Origin: DATFXM01 sp035315885
GTDB taxonomy: Bacteria; Acidobacteriota; Blastocatellia; UBA7656
DNA length: 64,000 bases
Reading direction: 5' to 3'
Assembly (NCBI GenBank): GCA_035315885.1
Contig: DATFXM010000185.1
Location: 1-64,000 of the forward strand
Made by a program: the position numbers and the translations under genes. Below the pieces are notes generated by a model. The model did no database searches and was not told the origin of the DNA. It worked only from the letters and a program-made list of their open reading frames with translations. Position 1 is the first letter of the stretch; every line of letters starts with the position of its first letter. This document shows, in pieces, positions 25,163 through 33,506 of this stretch.

Positions 25163-26494
25163 TCAGTACTTTCTAGACATAGTGAACGTGTATACGTGTT
25201 TATTGTCATTCAGAGCCATCTGTACCGATTTATCTTCATACCCCTCGCGCTTAAGGACAAGGTCGATTTGCTCTCCGGGCTTCGCGTCAAAGCGATAAGG
25301 CGTAGCGCCAACCTTCTGGCCGTTTTTATAGACGTCCGCCTGGCCTTCGGTAAGTTCAAGCGTAAAGGTTCTGGGCTGTACCGCGGGCTGCTCCGGATGA
25401 CTCAAGGGCTGAGAAACCGCTTTCGGCGGTTGCTGAACAGTCTTAACAGTTGTGTTCTGAGCGGTGTCCCCGCCGCTCAAAAGCATCAGAACGCCCGCTA
25501 GGACGACCACCACTGCTGTGACTGCGACTCCCGCCACGACGAAGAGCTTGCGTTGTGACTGAACCTCGATTCCAGAATCGGAAACACTGTCCGCGGATGG
25601 TCGGGAAGGATCGTCACTGGTCACCACAGGTATGGGCGGTGGCGTCGGCGGTGGCAACGGCCTGCTGTGAGGGTTTGCCAGCCGTTCCAGATCGGTTGCG
25701 AGGTCGCGAGCCGATTGGTACCGCTCTGCCGGGCTCTTGCGCAGACAACGTGCGATCACCGGTTCGAGCTCTCGCGGCATCCGGGCGTTCAACGCCGAAG
25801 GCGGGGCGTAACTGCCTCCGCAAACCTGTTGATAGAGTCCGCCGATGCTGTCGGATTGAAACGGCATCCGTGAGGTAGTCATCTCGTAAAGAAGCACCCC
25901 GAGCGACCAGATGTCCGAGCGCTCGTCGCCACCGCTTCCGGCAAATTGTTCCGGGGAGATGTACTGAAGAGTCCCGATCACCGCACCGGTCATCGTCAAA
26001 GCGGGTGAGGCTCCGGACTTTGCGATCCCGAAATCGAGGAGCTTGACCACGCCTGATGGCGTGATTCTTACGTTGGTGGATTTGATGTCGCGGTGGATTA
26101 TGCCCTGGTTATGAATGTAGCCGAGCGCATCGTTGATTGCTCGAACCACGAGGAGGGCGTCGTGCCGGTCAAGAGGTCCGCGCGCTCGTATTCGGTCGGC
26201 GAGCGTCTCGCCTTCGATGTACTCCATGATGATGCATGGTCGCCCGTCAAACTCGCAGAAGTCGTAGAGGGTTGCGATGTTCGGGTGGTGCAGATTGGCC
26301 TGTATGCGGGCTTCGTTCAGGAAGCGTTGGAGGTACTCGGGTCCTACCGCTGAGCGGTTCATTAACTTTACCGCGGCGTGCCGTCCGATTTTGGAATGAA
26401 CCGCGCGATAAACCTCCCCCATACCGCCCTCGCCGAGCTTTGCAATGATGCGGTACTCGCCAATCGCCGTGTTTATGTACGACGTTGAACTCAT
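25163..26494 (-). CDS. Transmembrane Ser/Thr kinase with PEGA domain
   Basis: The 443-residue product carries a kinase domain (about 12-270) with GEGGMGEVYRAV, Lys43, HRDIKSTNVR (Asp136), DFG 154-156 and QYISPEQFAGSG. A membrane segment follows at about 331-352. The extracellular C-terminus is a PEGA-type beta domain (VYKNGQKVGATPYRFDAKPG). It is likely the first gene of the kinase-phosphatase-kinase unit. Confidence 0.95.
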   Translation of the reverse strand: MSSTSYINTAIGEYRIIAKLGEGGMGEVYRAVHSKIGRHAAVKLMNRSAVGPEYLQRFLNEARIQANLHHPNIATLYDFCEFDGRPCIIMEYIEGETLADRIRARGPLDRHDALLVVRAINDALGYIHNQGIIHRDIKSTNVRITPSGVVKLLDFGIAKSGASPALTMTGAVIGTLQYISPEQFAGSGGDERSDIWSLGVLLYEMTTSRMPFQSDSIGGLYQQVCGGSYAPPSALNARMPRELEPVIARCLRKSPAERYQSARDLATDLERLANPHSRPLPPPTPPPIPVVTSDDPSRPSADSVSDSGIEVQSQRKLFVVAGVAVTAVVVVLAGVLMLLSGGDTAQNTTVKTVQQPPKAVSQPLSHPEQPAVQPRTFTLELTEGQADVYKNGQKVGATPYRFDAKPGEQIDLVLKREGYEDKSVQMALNDNKHVYTFTMSRKY

Positions 26495-26626
26495 CGGAAG
26501 GCCATGCGCCGAAAGTCGAAGACCGCGAACTACCGGTTTAGCAGATCGGGATCCGGCGAGAGAGTTGATTGATAACGCTCGACGTCAGACCGCGACCGGC
26601 AACATTCGTTCGTCGGTTGATTCCGG

Positions 26627-28345
26627 TTACTTCGACGGAGTGCTTACGCTCATCAACTCCTTGCCGTAGCGGATCGGCACGGCGAAGGTTACAGAAGCAC
26701 CGCCCACGCTGCTTCCGGCGAAGAAAATACCGGTAACGCGGCCGTGGTCGTCAAACACCGGTCCGCCGCTGTTGCCGGCGCCGGTTGAGTTGATGGTTAG
26801 CTGGTAAGCATCTCCGAATTGACTGTAAATCGGGTCCTTGGTCCCGCTGGTATCACCGCTGCGAATGACCCGGCCAATGTTGCCGACGCTGATTGTCGGA
26901 TCCGGGATTATTCTGACCTGGGACTCGCGGGCGAAGACGTCCTGGGAACGGATAACGCCATAGACTGGAGGGGCAACTCCAGGATAACCGAGTACAATCG
27001 CCGTATCTCCCTGTTGGATGCCATCGTAATTGTCATTGAGCTCAAGACGCGGCACCGACTCAGGAACTTGTATCTTGATCATCGCTGCGTCGTGACGATC
27101 CGACACTCGAGCAAGGGTAGCCGGGATTCGGCCTTCGTTTTTCGCGAAGGTGACATTCAGATAGTCGTTACGGCCTTCGAAACCACCCTGCAGCGTCTGG
27201 CCCGCCTGTTTTGTGTTGCCGGGGACCCAGTCGCCGGGCGCCTGCACCAACAACGGCGAACCGTCGGGTTTAAGCGCAAGTTGTCCGCCCGAAATGACTA
27301 TGCCGGGCGTTGCATCGGGTGGAAAACGATATGCCGTACGCCAGGTAGACGCTACGTGACGGTTTGTAAGAATGAATCCATCGCTGGTCACGGTAAAGCC
27401 CGAGCCGGTGTGCTCTCCTCCGATCACCCGGCCTCCCTGCCGGCTGTCGAGGGTCAGCAGCGGTTCTACCTGATCGCCCACGACGACGTAGCAAGCGACA
27501 ATAGGCCGGCCGTCCGGCACGATCATGCGCCCATTGAAATTGTTGGGGATGTAGCGGTGATACACCTGCCCGCCGTTTGGGGTGTAGATGAGTTTCCATC
27601 CGCACTCGACGTAGACTACGGCGTTGGTATGCGCGGTTGCGATTTCGGCGGGGGTCATCGGTTTGCCCGCTTCTGCCGCGGCAACAGCGGTTTTTGTCGC
27701 GCCGATTTCGCCCTTGAGCTCATTACGGGACTGCATGGAGTTCCAGTAGAGCAATCCGGCCACGGCTACGATGACGATCATGAGCGCCGCTCCGCCGATG
27801 ACCAGAAAGAGCACCGAGCTCTTTTTGCTCTGCGACTGCGAGTGCATGATCATTCGCTCAACGGTTGCCTTGCCGACGCTCGGTGCACCCGCAGGGGCGG
27901 GAGCAGTTGGTGGCAGGTTCGGGCCTCCTACTCGTGTGGGAGGCGGTCCGCTGGAGCCATATGCGGCAGTACCGTCGCCGGGAATGCGAGTGGTTTTCAT
28001 GTACTGAGGCGGGTGGGGTTCGAGATCGAAGATGAACTCCGGTCCGCCGGCGCCGAATTGAACGCTGTCGCCGGGGACAATCCTTGCGGTTCCGACGATC
28101 CGCTGTTTGTTAACGAAGGTGCCGTTTCTGCTGTTCAGGTCGGTGACCATAAACTGGTGCGGGTCGGCCGGGTCTTGAGAGATCTTCGCGTGTTGGCGTC
28201 CCACAAGATCGTCTCGTTCGGGATCGTATTTTACGGACACCGCGGGGTCTCGGCCGATCAGAAGTTCCCTGAAGTGCGAGAGGGGGAATTCTTCGACCTG
28301 GTTGGCCTTAGAACCGCTGATATGCCTCAGAACAATGCGCTCCAT
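26627..28345 (-). CDS. FHA domain - membrane - trypsin-like protease
   Basis: The 572-residue product begins with an FHA domain (about 8-100; LLIGRDPAVSV, GRQHAKIS, DLNSRNGTFVNKQRI) that binds phosphothreonine. A membrane segment (about 184-207) follows, then an outer serine protease domain with His in ILTNRHVAS, Asp in DAAMIKIQV and Ser in GNSGGPVFDDHG. The ATG at 28345 is preceded by GGAGG. The architecture links kinase signals inside to proteolysis outside; the adjoining kinases are likely partners (inference). Confidence 0.93.
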   Translation of the reverse strand: MERIVLRHISGSKANQVEEFPLSHFRELLIGRDPAVSVKYDPERDDLVGRQHAKISQDPADPHQFMVTDLNSRNGTFVNKQRIVGTARIVPGDSVQFGAGGPEFIFDLEPHPPQYMKTTRIPGDGTAAYGSSGPPPTRVGGPNLPPTAPAPAGAPSVGKATVERMIMHSQSQSKKSSVLFLVIGGAALMIVIVAVAGLLYWNSMQSRNELKGEIGATKTAVAAAEAGKPMTPAEIATAHTNAVVYVECGWKLIYTPNGGQVYHRYIPNNFNGRMIVPDGRPIVACYVVVGDQVEPLLTLDSRQGGRVIGGEHTGSGFTVTSDGFILTNRHVASTWRTAYRFPPDATPGIVISGGQLALKPDGSPLLVQAPGDWVPGNTKQAGQTLQGGFEGRNDYLNVTFAKNEGRIPATLARVSDRHDAAMIKIQVPESVPRLELNDNYDGIQQGDTAIVLGYPGVAPPVYGVIRSQDVFARESQVRIIPDPTISVGNIGRVIRSGDTSGTKDPIYSQFGDAYQLTINSTGAGNSGGPVFDDHGRVTGIFFAGSSVGGASVTFAVPIRYGKELMSVSTPSK

Positions 28346-28718
28346 TTGAATCCTCCGTGGTGAGGGCGTTGCTGCCTGAACGAACACGAAAGCATCGACG
28401 CAGCAGTCAACAATCCACTGCGCATTCGGTTCGTCAACTCCATTCTTGGTTGCTTAAGTCGACCTACTTTGCACCCTCAAGCGTCCTGGCTACAACGCGG
28501 GCTCGATTGCTTGAACTTTTATTAAACTGGGCGGGATTTTAAGCTTGAGCAGAATGCAATTGCAAGGGAAATTGCGGAGAAGTAGGCGGTAGGCAGTGGG
28601 CAGTATGCAGTAGGCAGTATGCAGTAGGGAGGAGGACTCAGACGCTGGCTTGGCTTCGAGAATCGCGATTCACAATTTACGAATATTCCTTCAGGATTTA
28701 CTATTCACCATTACTGAC
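28346..28718. other. Divergent intergenic region with GCAGTAG repeats
   Basis: The 373 bases separate the FHA protease (-) and CHAD gene (+), so must hold promoters for both. At 28583-28627, tandem copies of GGCAGTATGCAGTA occur with no inverted partner. I saw no gene. Confidence 0.6.
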
Positions 28719-29768
28719 ATGAGTGAGACTTTTCAAATAATCGTCCAACCCCCGAAAGACTCGCTGACGAAGCTGGTCGCGATTCCGCGAATACATCCAT
28801 CGCTCCATGACATTCTGCGCTCCCAACTGAAGACGCTGCGCGAGCACCGCCGGGCGGTCCTCGAACTCGAAGACCCTGATGCTATACACAAGATGCGCGT
28901 TTCCACGCGGCGAGTACAAGCCTCTCTGGACCTTCTGGTCACGCCTGATGACGCGCTCCGAGTCACTCAGCTCAAACGGTTACTGCGGCGGTCTCGGCGA
29001 AGGCTGTCGGTGGTCAGGAACTACGATGTTTTTCTGGAGCTGATCGCCAAGGAGTCCGCGCTCGCTCGCCGCGTGGCGAGAGAGCGATTCGGTCTGCTGA
29101 GTAGCGTGCTAAAGGAACGCCGGGCTCTGCGGATGGATCGAATCCGGGAGTTCCTGGTGCAACTGGACATCGAAGTGATTCCGCGGAGACTCGGGATGCG
29201 GATTGATCCTACGCCGATCACTACGCCACCAGCGACAGCGGATGATTTGATACCGGTCACAATGCCGGCCAGCGCTTCTGACCTGATTGAAGCGAATGAG
29301 GTAAGCGATGTCTTTCAGCCTTCGAGGGTGGCATTGCGAGCGGCTGAAAGGCTCGAGCAGCGGGTATCTCAGTTTCAGCTAATGGCCTCACAGGTCCACG
29401 AGACGACGAACCCTTCAGATCTGCATCAGCTACGAATAGCCGCCAAGCGTGTTCGCTATCTGCTTGAGGTGGTTTCGGAGATGGGTTACGGACAGCCTGT
29501 GCGCGCGCTTGCGTGGTTGAGATCGCTTCAGGATCGGATAGGAGACTGGCACGATTTTGAGGCGCTGGAGGATGAGATCGTAGACCTGGTCTCGCGTCAA
29601 AGGTTTCTGAAGCAGAACCTTCTCGACTCAGTAGTGATGCTTCAGGTTGCGGGCCATCTTCAGAAAAAGAAACTGCAACTGGTCTCGAGGCTATTTCCGA
29701 TTCGAGTTCCCAAGGCGCTCGAAATCACGTCCAGTCGAATTGTTCGGCGACTAAGAAGGGCAGTTTAG
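28719..29768 (+). CDS. CHAD domain protein
   Basis: The 349-residue product is an all-alpha CHAD protein, a family that binds polyphosphate granules. Conserved His/Arg pairs appear as AIHKMRVSTRRVQASLDLL and, in the second half, DLHQLRIAAKRVRYLLEVV. The ATG at 28719 begins MSETFQIIVQ; upstream in-frame codons are in repeat-rich sequence. It is transcribed toward the chelatase genes; no functional link is known. Confidence 0.9.
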   Translation: MSETFQIIVQPPKDSLTKLVAIPRIHPSLHDILRSQLKTLREHRRAVLELEDPDAIHKMRVSTRRVQASLDLLVTPDDALRVTQLKRLLRRSRRRLSVVRNYDVFLELIAKESALARRVARERFGLLSSVLKERRALRMDRIREFLVQLDIEVIPRRLGMRIDPTPITTPPATADDLIPVTMPASASDLIEANEVSDVFQPSRVALRAAERLEQRVSQFQLMASQVHETTNPSDLHQLRIAAKRVRYLLEVVSEMGYGQPVRALAWLRSLQDRIGDWHDFEALEDEIVDLVSRQRFLKQNLLDSVVMLQVAGHLQKKKLQLVSRLFPIRVPKALEITSSRIVRRLRRAV

Positions 29769-29920
29769 GGTTTCGGGTTTAGGGTTGCGGGTTCGTTAGA
29801 TGGAGACTCGCATGGTGCATCATTGTGCGACCAGCACGGCACTGAGTTAAGCGAACCCTAAACCCGAAACCCTAAAAACCGCCTACTGCCTATCGCCTAC
29901 CGCCTACTGCCTACCGCCCC
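29764..29920. repeat. Inverted CCCTAAA/TTTAGGG-type repeats before bchI
   Basis: The left arm reads TTTAGGGTTTCGGGTTTAGG and the right arm CGAACCCTAAACCCGAAACC, about 70 bases apart. The right arm is followed by five CGCCTACTGCCTA-like units. Similar telomere-like arrays recur at 45969-46078 and 61315-61438. Confidence 0.85.
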
Positions 29921-29991
29921 TGTTGACTGCCGTTTGGAGCGCCATCTATAGTGATCATCCAGGCCGGAATCCACTATCCGCCTTGCATCGA

Positions 29992-31140
29992 ATGCCGAAC
30001 AGCTCACGTAACAACAATCGGCCTCCTAGACGAAAGAGCGTCTCAAATAGTCGCGACTCCAGCGTCCCTTCGTTTGCCGCGACTTCTGCGCAAGCGTATC
30101 CCTTCACCGCCATAGTAGGCCAGGAAGAGATGAAGCTGGCGCTCCTTCTCGCGGTGATCGATTCGCACATCGGGGGGGTTATCGTCTTTGGACATCGCGG
30201 CACGGGCAAATCGACGGCCGTGCGATCGCTCGCAAGCCTCTTGCCGCCAATCCAGCGAGTAGCAGGATGCTTGTTTGGCTGCGATCCCGCCAACTCGGCC
30301 CATTTCTGCGACGATTGCGCCGCCCGTGCGGAAAGCGGCGCTCGACTGACCAGCAGAAAAGCGCCGGTTTCAGTGGTTGACCTGCCGCTCGGGGCTACTG
30401 AGGATCGCGTTTGCGGAACGCTCGATATTGAGCGTGCGCTCGTCGAAGGTAAGAAGGCATTTGAGCCGGGTCTGCTGGCTCGCGCCAACCGCGGCTTTCT
30501 ATACATCGATGAGGTTAATCTGCTCGAAGATCACCTGGTGGACGTGCTGCTGGATGCGGCAGCTAGCGGACGCAACGTAGTCGAGCGCGAGGGCATTTCC
30601 GTCAATCACCCCGCCGAGTTCGTGCTGGTCGGGTCGGGGAATCCCGAGGAGGGCGACCTGCGCCCACAGTTGCTCGACCGGTTTGGACTGTTCACGCAGA
30701 TCGAAACGATTACGGATATTAATCAGCGGGTTGAGATAGTTCAGCGCCGTGACCGCTTTGAACGCGATCCATTACGGTTTGCTGCGGAGTACGAAGGTGA
30801 ACAGGATTCGCTCAGGAAACGGTTGGTGCGAGCCAGGAAGCTGCTGTCCAAAGTTAAGATGGGACGCGATCTTTTGTTGAAGACCGCCGAGCTCTGCATC
30901 GCTCTAAAGGTTGACGGGCATCGCGGTGAGCTTTCGATCGCGAGGGCAGCAAAAGCTGTCGCAGCACTCGAGGGCCGACTGGTGGTTGAGGGTTCGGATG
31001 TAGTTCGCGTTGCGGTGATGGCGCTGAGGCATCGGTTGCGAAAAGACCCTCTGGACAGGGTAGATTCAGGGCGTCGCATCGCGCAGGCTGCTGGGGCGGT
31101 TTTCGACATTCGGGAGAGTTTGCTTACGGCTGTCGAATAG
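29992..31140 (+). CDS. bchI: Magnesium chelatase subunit I (AAA+ ATPase)
   Basis: The 382-residue product is the AAA+ motor of Mg-chelatase, forming rings with BchD that drive Mg insertion by BchH. It has Walker A GHRGTGKST (about 67-75), Walker B FLYIDEVNLLEDH and sensor GSGNPEEGDLRPQLLDRFG. A cysteine cluster, CX3CX8CX2C at residues 93-109, lies in the insertion. A longer reading from TTG 29923 would take up repeat sequence, so ATG 29992 is favoured. It heads the operon bchI-bchD-orf-bchHC-bchHN. Confidence 0.93.
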   Translation: MPNSSRNNNRPPRRKSVSNSRDSSVPSFAATSAQAYPFTAIVGQEEMKLALLLAVIDSHIGGVIVFGHRGTGKSTAVRSLASLLPPIQRVAGCLFGCDPANSAHFCDDCAARAESGARLTSRKAPVSVVDLPLGATEDRVCGTLDIERALVEGKKAFEPGLLARANRGFLYIDEVNLLEDHLVDVLLDAAASGRNVVEREGISVNHPAEFVLVGSGNPEEGDLRPQLLDRFGLFTQIETITDINQRVEIVQRRDRFERDPLRFAAEYEGEQDSLRKRLVRARKLLSKVKMGRDLLLKTAELCIALKVDGHRGELSIARAAKAVAALEGRLVVEGSDVVRVAVMALRHRLRKDPLDRVDSGRRIAQAAGAVFDIRESLLTAVE

Positions 31141-31230
31141 AATTTCAGATTTCAGATTTCAAAATTTCAAAATTTCAGATTTCAGATTTCAGATTTCAAA
31201 TCATTTCAAATTTCAAATTTCAAATTTCGA
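31141..31230 (+). repeat. ATTTCAG/ATTTCAA tandem repeats between bchI and bchD
   Basis: The whole 90-base spacer is made of ATTTCA-based units (AATTTCAGATTTCAGATTTC and so on). It is far more AT-rich than its neighbours and offers no Shine-Dalgarno for bchD. Confidence 0.9.
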
Positions 31231-33126
31231 ATGAGCAACACAAACCCTTTCCCTTTTCCGGCAGTAACAGGCTTGAGCCTCGCAAAGAGCGCCCTGTGCC
31301 TCCTCGCCGTAGATCCCACGCTGCAAGGCGCCCTAATAGCCGGTCCTCCCGGTTCTGCAAAGTCCACGCTCGTTAGAGGCTTCATGAGGCTCTGGCGAAA
31401 CCTGGACACCGGCATCCGCTTCTGCGAGGTTCCGCTCAACGTGACCGAAGATCGACTGCTCGGAAGCCTCGACATACAGCGGACTCTTGAATCGGGAATG
31501 CCCGCGTTGACAAAGGGCATCCTGTCTGACGCTGCTATTCTCTACGTCGATGAGGCGAACCTTGTTGACCCGGCTGCCGCGATCCTGATCGCGCAGGCTC
31601 TTGATCGCCAGACGCCGACTGTTGAAGCCGAAGAAAGGAGCGGAACCGAACCGGCTGGTTTTTGTCTACTGGGCACCTATGATCCCGCGGAAGGAGAAGT
31701 GAACTCCGCAATCCGCGACCGAGTCGCGCTCCTGATCGAAGAAACTGAATTGCAGACTTCGGAGACATCGGTTGAGCTCACTGATCGGCGACTAAAGTTC
31801 GATACAGACCCCGCGGGTTTTGCAGAACAGTTCGAAGAGCAGTCAACTGTTTTGCGCGATTCGATCGCCGCTGCCAGAGCGAGGCTCGATGCAGTGACGA
31901 TCTCTCAAGACGACATCCGCGTGATCTCAGAAACCGCGCTGACGCTTGGTGTCGAAGGAAACAGAGCTGATATTTTCGCGGTGCGCGCAGCGCGAGCCAA
32001 CGCGGCGTTCGAAGGCCGCAGAAGCCTCAGTCAGAACGACCTGGAGCTTGCAGTGCGTCTGGTTCTACTGCCTCGAGCCAGGCAGCTTCCTGAGATGGAT
32101 CAGCCACTGTCGGCTGAAACGGCTTCGAAGTCGGAAGAACAGAGCCGCGCTCAAAGTTCGAATTCAGGTGAAGGGGATCACGGAACGACCGATCGGGAAT
32201 TTGTTTTACCCCCGGCTGACGCTGAAGTCAGCTTCGATTCACCGGTCCACTCGCGAGCACTGCATCGCCGCTCCGATGGTCGGCGGCGCGGCATCAGAGG
32301 AGAGTCTGTGAAGGGTCAATTTTATCGCAGTCTCTCCACTGCGAGACCCGGGTATCGATCGATCTCTATTTCATCGACCTTGACCGCCGCCGCGGGCCGA
32401 TTGATTTCACAGCGCGCTGCTTCGGATCGGCAAGTATCAGTCGGGCAGCTACCGCGCGGTCGTGTCAATGCCTCGGGAGCGCGCCTCGCGTTGGAGATTT
32501 CGCCTGAAGACCTCCGCTACAAACGACTCAAGCAAAGGAGCGGCACTTTATTCATTTTCGCGGTAGATGCGAGCGGCAGCATGGCGGTTAACCGGATGGC
32601 ATTCGCCAAAGGGGCTATGTTGAAGCTTCTTACGCGAGCTTATCGAGAGAGAAACAAGGTCTCGTTGATAAGATTTCGTGGCGCGACTGCTGAAGTAGTT
32701 CTCGAGCCGACCAGAAGCGTTGAACTCGCTCGTCGTCTCGTAGACGCGATGCCCGCCGGAGGCCGAACTCCAATCGCCGCTGCGCTGATCAAGGCGCTGG
32801 AGCTTTCGCGGGTGGCCCGGCTTCGAGGGGCGGGAGAGATCAGGGTGCTACTTTTCACTGATGGCAGATCTAACGTCCACGGCGCCCGAGCGGAAGGAAT
32901 CAGCATTCAAGACGAGCTCAGATTGCTAGGCCACGCGCTGTGGTGCGAGGATATTTTGATCACAGTGATTGATACGCGGCTTCAGTACCTCTCGGGAGGT
33001 GAAGCACTGGCGTTGGCGGAAATGATTTGCGCCGAGTATCTATATTTGCCCGGCGGCGACGCCGACTCAATTGCGCAGTCATTGACGACGTCGGCGGCGA
33101 TGCCATCGTGGCAAAATCGCGGTTAA
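31231..33126 (+). CDS. bchD: Magnesium chelatase subunit D
   Basis: The 631-residue product has an N-terminal AAA-like domain with a retained P-loop GPPGSAKST, LYVDEANLVD and a family-typical GTYDPAEGEVN segment. A low-complexity acidic linker (about 300-360) leads to a C-terminal VWA domain from about residue 440 with MIDAS sequence DASGS and TDGRSN. BchD bridges BchI and BchH. No ribosome binding site is evident in the AT-rich repeat before the ATG at 31231. Confidence 0.93.
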   Translation: MSNTNPFPFPAVTGLSLAKSALCLLAVDPTLQGALIAGPPGSAKSTLVRGFMRLWRNLDTGIRFCEVPLNVTEDRLLGSLDIQRTLESGMPALTKGILSDAAILYVDEANLVDPAAAILIAQALDRQTPTVEAEERSGTEPAGFCLLGTYDPAEGEVNSAIRDRVALLIEETELQTSETSVELTDRRLKFDTDPAGFAEQFEEQSTVLRDSIAAARARLDAVTISQDDIRVISETALTLGVEGNRADIFAVRAARANAAFEGRRSLSQNDLELAVRLVLLPRARQLPEMDQPLSAETASKSEEQSRAQSSNSGEGDHGTTDREFVLPPADAEVSFDSPVHSRALHRRSDGRRRGIRGESVKGQFYRSLSTARPGYRSISISSTLTAAAGRLISQRAASDRQVSVGQLPRGRVNASGARLALEISPEDLRYKRLKQRSGTLFIFAVDASGSMAVNRMAFAKGAMLKLLTRAYRERNKVSLIRFRGATAEVVLEPTRSVELARRLVDAMPAGGRTPIAAALIKALELSRVARLRGAGEIRVLLFTDGRSNVHGARAEGISIQDELRLLGHALWCEDILITVIDTRLQYLSGGEALALAEMICAEYLYLPGGDADSIAQSLTTSAAMPSWQNRG

Positions 33127-33149
33127 CTTTCAGGATCAGGAGACCTGCA

Positions 33150-33506
33150 ATGAGCGAAGATATAACTACAGAGTCTACGGTCAATCGGCAGATCAAACAA
33201 TTGATCCCCGCGGTGAATTTCTGCGCAGTCTTTTTTGATGAGGACAATGGCGAGCCCTGGATCGATTCGGTCGTAGCGTGGGCCCTCGCGGAAAGCTCGA
33301 TCGCGGGTCAGCCGGATGTCGTAATTGGCCTTGTACCGGACGGCAGGGACGTCGTGTTTGCCGATGATTTTCCAAACTTCGTCGGATACCTGTCGCCGGA
33401 AAGAACCCTCGATGAGTGGAGGGACAGGGCCAGAGAAGCGTGGGAGGCAGCGCACGACGCGGGCACCTTGCCGCCAAATCCGCGAAGACGGGGCAGTAGT
33501 TGGTGA
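33150..33506 (+). CDS. Small unknown protein in the chelatase operon
   Basis: The 118-residue product begins MSEDITTESTVNRQIKQLIP after GGAG, 23 bases after bchD. It is acidic, lacks a signal peptide or membrane segment, and has a segment PAVNFCAVFFDEDNG and a Pro/Arg-rich end. I recognise no family. Its TGA overlaps the ATG of the next gene (TGATG), which argues for co-translation with the C-terminal half of BchH. It may be a chelatase accessory protein, but that is only inferred from context. Confidence 0.85.
   Translation: MSEDITTESTVNRQIKQLIPAVNFCAVFFDEDNGEPWIDSVVAWALAESSIAGQPDVVIGLVPDGRDVVFADDFPNFVGYLSPERTLDEWRDRAREAWEAAHDAGTLPPNPRRRGSSW

Noticed and set aside
26819..28363. A 514-codon plus-strand frame
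   Set aside because: It is antisense to the FHA-trypsin gene, whose domains are clear; the plus frame has no recognisable domain.
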